Made by a program: the position numbers and the translations under genes. The notes beneath the pieces were generated by a model. That model saw only the letters and a list, made by a program, of their open reading frames with translations. It searched no databases and was not told where the DNA came from. DNA of 15,636 nt from an uncultured Saprospiraceae bacterium (GTDB lineage Bacteria > Bacteroidota > Bacteroidia > Chitinophagales > Saprospiraceae), in the NCBI GenBank assembly GCA_934699305.1, contig CAKUWM010000035.1:1-15636 (forward strand), read 5' to 3'. Shown piece by piece: positions 14,228 through 15,636 of the stretch (the first letter of the stretch is position 1; every line of letters begins with the position of its first letter).

Positions 14228-15636
14228 GTGGAAGCGAAAGAAGCAATTTTAAGAAGGTTTGGAAAGTACAATGAATCCTGGCCTCACGATACAGATATAC
14301 ACAATTATTATTTAGATGGATTAAACGGTAGTTCCATACTGTTTTATATGGCATCTTCCTTTGTTAACAATCCGATGCCCATCCTCTTTGTTGCCGACGA
14401 TAAAGACAAAGCAGCCTATAGTTATGATACATTGATGACTCTATTGGGGGGCGACATTATGCTGCTGACGGATTCCTTCCGACGACCGGGAAATTTTGTA
14501 GAAATAAATACAGCCAATGTACTGAGGCGTTCTGAGGTGGCTTCCACTTTGGTCAATGGGGTTAAGCCAACTATTATTGTTGCTTATCCTGAGTCTGTTT
14601 TTGAGATGGTAGTTAATCCGGTAGAGTTAGATAAGGATAAAATCACGGTAAAGGTTGGTGAAATATTTGATAGGGGCTTTGTCATTGAAATACTGATAGA
14701 ATATGGGTTTGAGCGAGTTGATTTCGTTTATGAGCCGGGTCAGTTTTCATTGAGGGGAGCCATTGTAGATGTTTTTTCATTTGGAAATGGACAGCCATAT
14801 CGGATTGAAATGGATGATGACAAAGTTGAGAGTATTCGAATCTTTGACCCTGAAACGCAGCTATCCACCAAGAATGTGGATTTTTTAAATATTCTGCCCA
14901 ATGCCAATACTAAGTTTGAAGCCATTGATAGGATACCTTTATTTGACTTACTTAAAAAGGATTGTCAAATAGTAGTGGAAGATAGAGACTTTATAATGGA
15001 GCGGATGGCAATCCTCTTTGAAAAAGCGGAGGAAATAATACAGAGTATAACCATGGTGGAGCAACCTGAATCTCAAAAGTTTTTCAAGGATCGCTCATTT
15101 ATAAGTCCTGAGATGTGGGATAAAAGCCTTAGTAAGTACTCAGTTTTTCATCTTACAAAGCCGGATGGTCGGATTAAATGCCGGACGTTGGGCTTTGATA
15201 CTAAACCTCATCCTGTAATCAGCAAGCAGTTTAAACTTTTGGTGGCTCACTTAGAGAAAAATGAGAGTGAGGGTATTGAAACGTGGTTTTTTAGTGAAAA
15301 TGCTCGGCAGATAAAGCGTTTGGAGTCAATTTTGGCTGACCTTGGAGCTAAGAGTACATTTCAACCCGTCATTGGGTCGATACACGAAGGTTTCTTAGAT
15401 ACAAAGAGTAAGATAGAGATTCTGACAGATCATCAAATATTTCAAAGATACCATCAGTACAGTTTAAAATCGGGTTACACACGGGATCAGGCTGTTACTT
15501 TAAGGATGTTGAAGGAGTTGCAACCGGGTGACTATGTGACGCATATAGATCACGGAGTGGGTAAGTTTTCAGGTTTGGAGACCATAGAGATAGGCGGTGT
15601 TAAGCAGGAATCTGTGCGGATCATTTACCGCAATAA
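14228..15636 (+). CDS. mfd: Transcription-repair coupling factor Mfd, N-terminal part
   Basis: Mfd removes RNA polymerase stalled at DNA lesions and recruits UvrA for excision repair. The gene runs off the window: 469 complete codons are present of a usual 1,100-1,200. The visible part holds the UvrB-like N-terminal domains, with EYGFERVDFVYEPGQFSLRG and IVDVFSFG near residues 157-187, typical of the region that binds UvrA. The start of the RNA-polymerase-interacting (CarD-like) domain follows as LQPGDYVTHIDHGVGKFSGL near residue 430. The translocase motifs lie beyond the edge. GTG 14228 is the only start codon between an in-frame stop (14216-14218) and the conserved region. It lies 62 bp after the PorE-like gene, with its own -7 element in the gap. 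Confidence 0.93.
   Translation, partial: MEAKEAILRRFGKYNESWPHDTDIHNYYLDGLNGSSILFYMASSFVNNPMPILFVADDKDKAAYSYDTLMTLLGGDIMLLTDSFRRPGNFVEINTANVLRRSEVASTLVNGVKPTIIVAYPESVFEMVVNPVELDKDKITVKVGEIFDRGFVIEILIEYGFERVDFVYEPGQFSLRGAIVDVFSFGNGQPYRIEMDDDKVESIRIFDPETQLSTKNVDFLNILPNANTKFEAIDRIPLFDLLKKDCQIVVEDRDFIMERMAILFEKAEEIIQSITMVEQPESQKFFKDRSFISPEMWDKSLSKYSVFHLTKPDGRIKCRTLGFDTKPHPVISKQFKLLVAHLEKNESEGIETWFFSENARQIKRLESILADLGAKSTFQPVIGSIHEGFLDTKSKIEILTDHQIFQRYHQYSLKSGYTRDQAVTLRMLKELQPGDYVTHIDHGVGKFSGLETIEIGGVKQESVRIIYRN

Overview
The window looks like chromosomal DNA from a member of the phylum Bacteroidota, probably an environmental lineage outside Bacteroides itself. Four things point there. A secreted protein ends in a type IX secretion (T9SS) sorting domain. 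A lipoprotein has the TPR / PD40 propeller / carboxypeptidase-regulatory-like / OmpA layout of PorE. Several promoters match the Bacteroidota -7 element TAnnTTTG. Genes lack clear Shine-Dalgarno sites and have A/T-rich leaders. The gene order pheT - small coiled-coil protein - zapA - rny also fits this phylum. The sequence does not allow a genus to be named.

Layout, left to right. Positions 1-242 hold an intergenic hairpin repeat and a terminator. Next, on the minus strand, is a 792-residue secreted beta-propeller protein with a T9SS tail (243-2621). A 491-bp gap follows, carrying hairpins and the terminator of the next operon. The minus-strand cluster pheT (5562-8000), a 99-residue coiled-coil protein (5165-5464), zapA (4871-5161) and rny (3113-4774) reads leftward and ends at 2946-3011. 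A 411-bp gap with another repeat copy separates pheT from a divergent plus-strand pair: a MarR-type regulator (8412-8864) and a YceI-like protein (8940-9464). After two hairpins and another repeat copy comes the convergent minus-strand groES-groEL operon (9905-11847). The right end is plus strand: the PorE-like lipoprotein (12195-14165), then the first 469 codons of mfd, cut by the window edge.

Most genes are housekeeping: phenylalanine tRNA charging, Z-ring assembly, RNA turnover, chaperonin folding and transcription-coupled repair. The PorE-like lipoprotein and the sorting-domain protein may be linked functionally, as machine part and cargo of one secretion system, though they are not adjacent.

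The most interesting signals are regulatory and structural. (1) A family of at least four related intergenic hairpin repeats, one of them inside the rny terminator. (2) A perfect 10-bp palindrome, ATACATGTAT, that overlaps the marR promoter and recurs, expanded to an 18-bp palindrome, upstream of yceI. (3) marR and mfd promoters whose -7 element ends exactly 4 nt before the start codon, predicting leaderless mRNAs. (4) A sigma-54-like -24/-12 element ahead of groES, with related upstream motifs. I see no CRISPR array, tRNA, rRNA, intact insertion sequence or clearly new multi-gene system.
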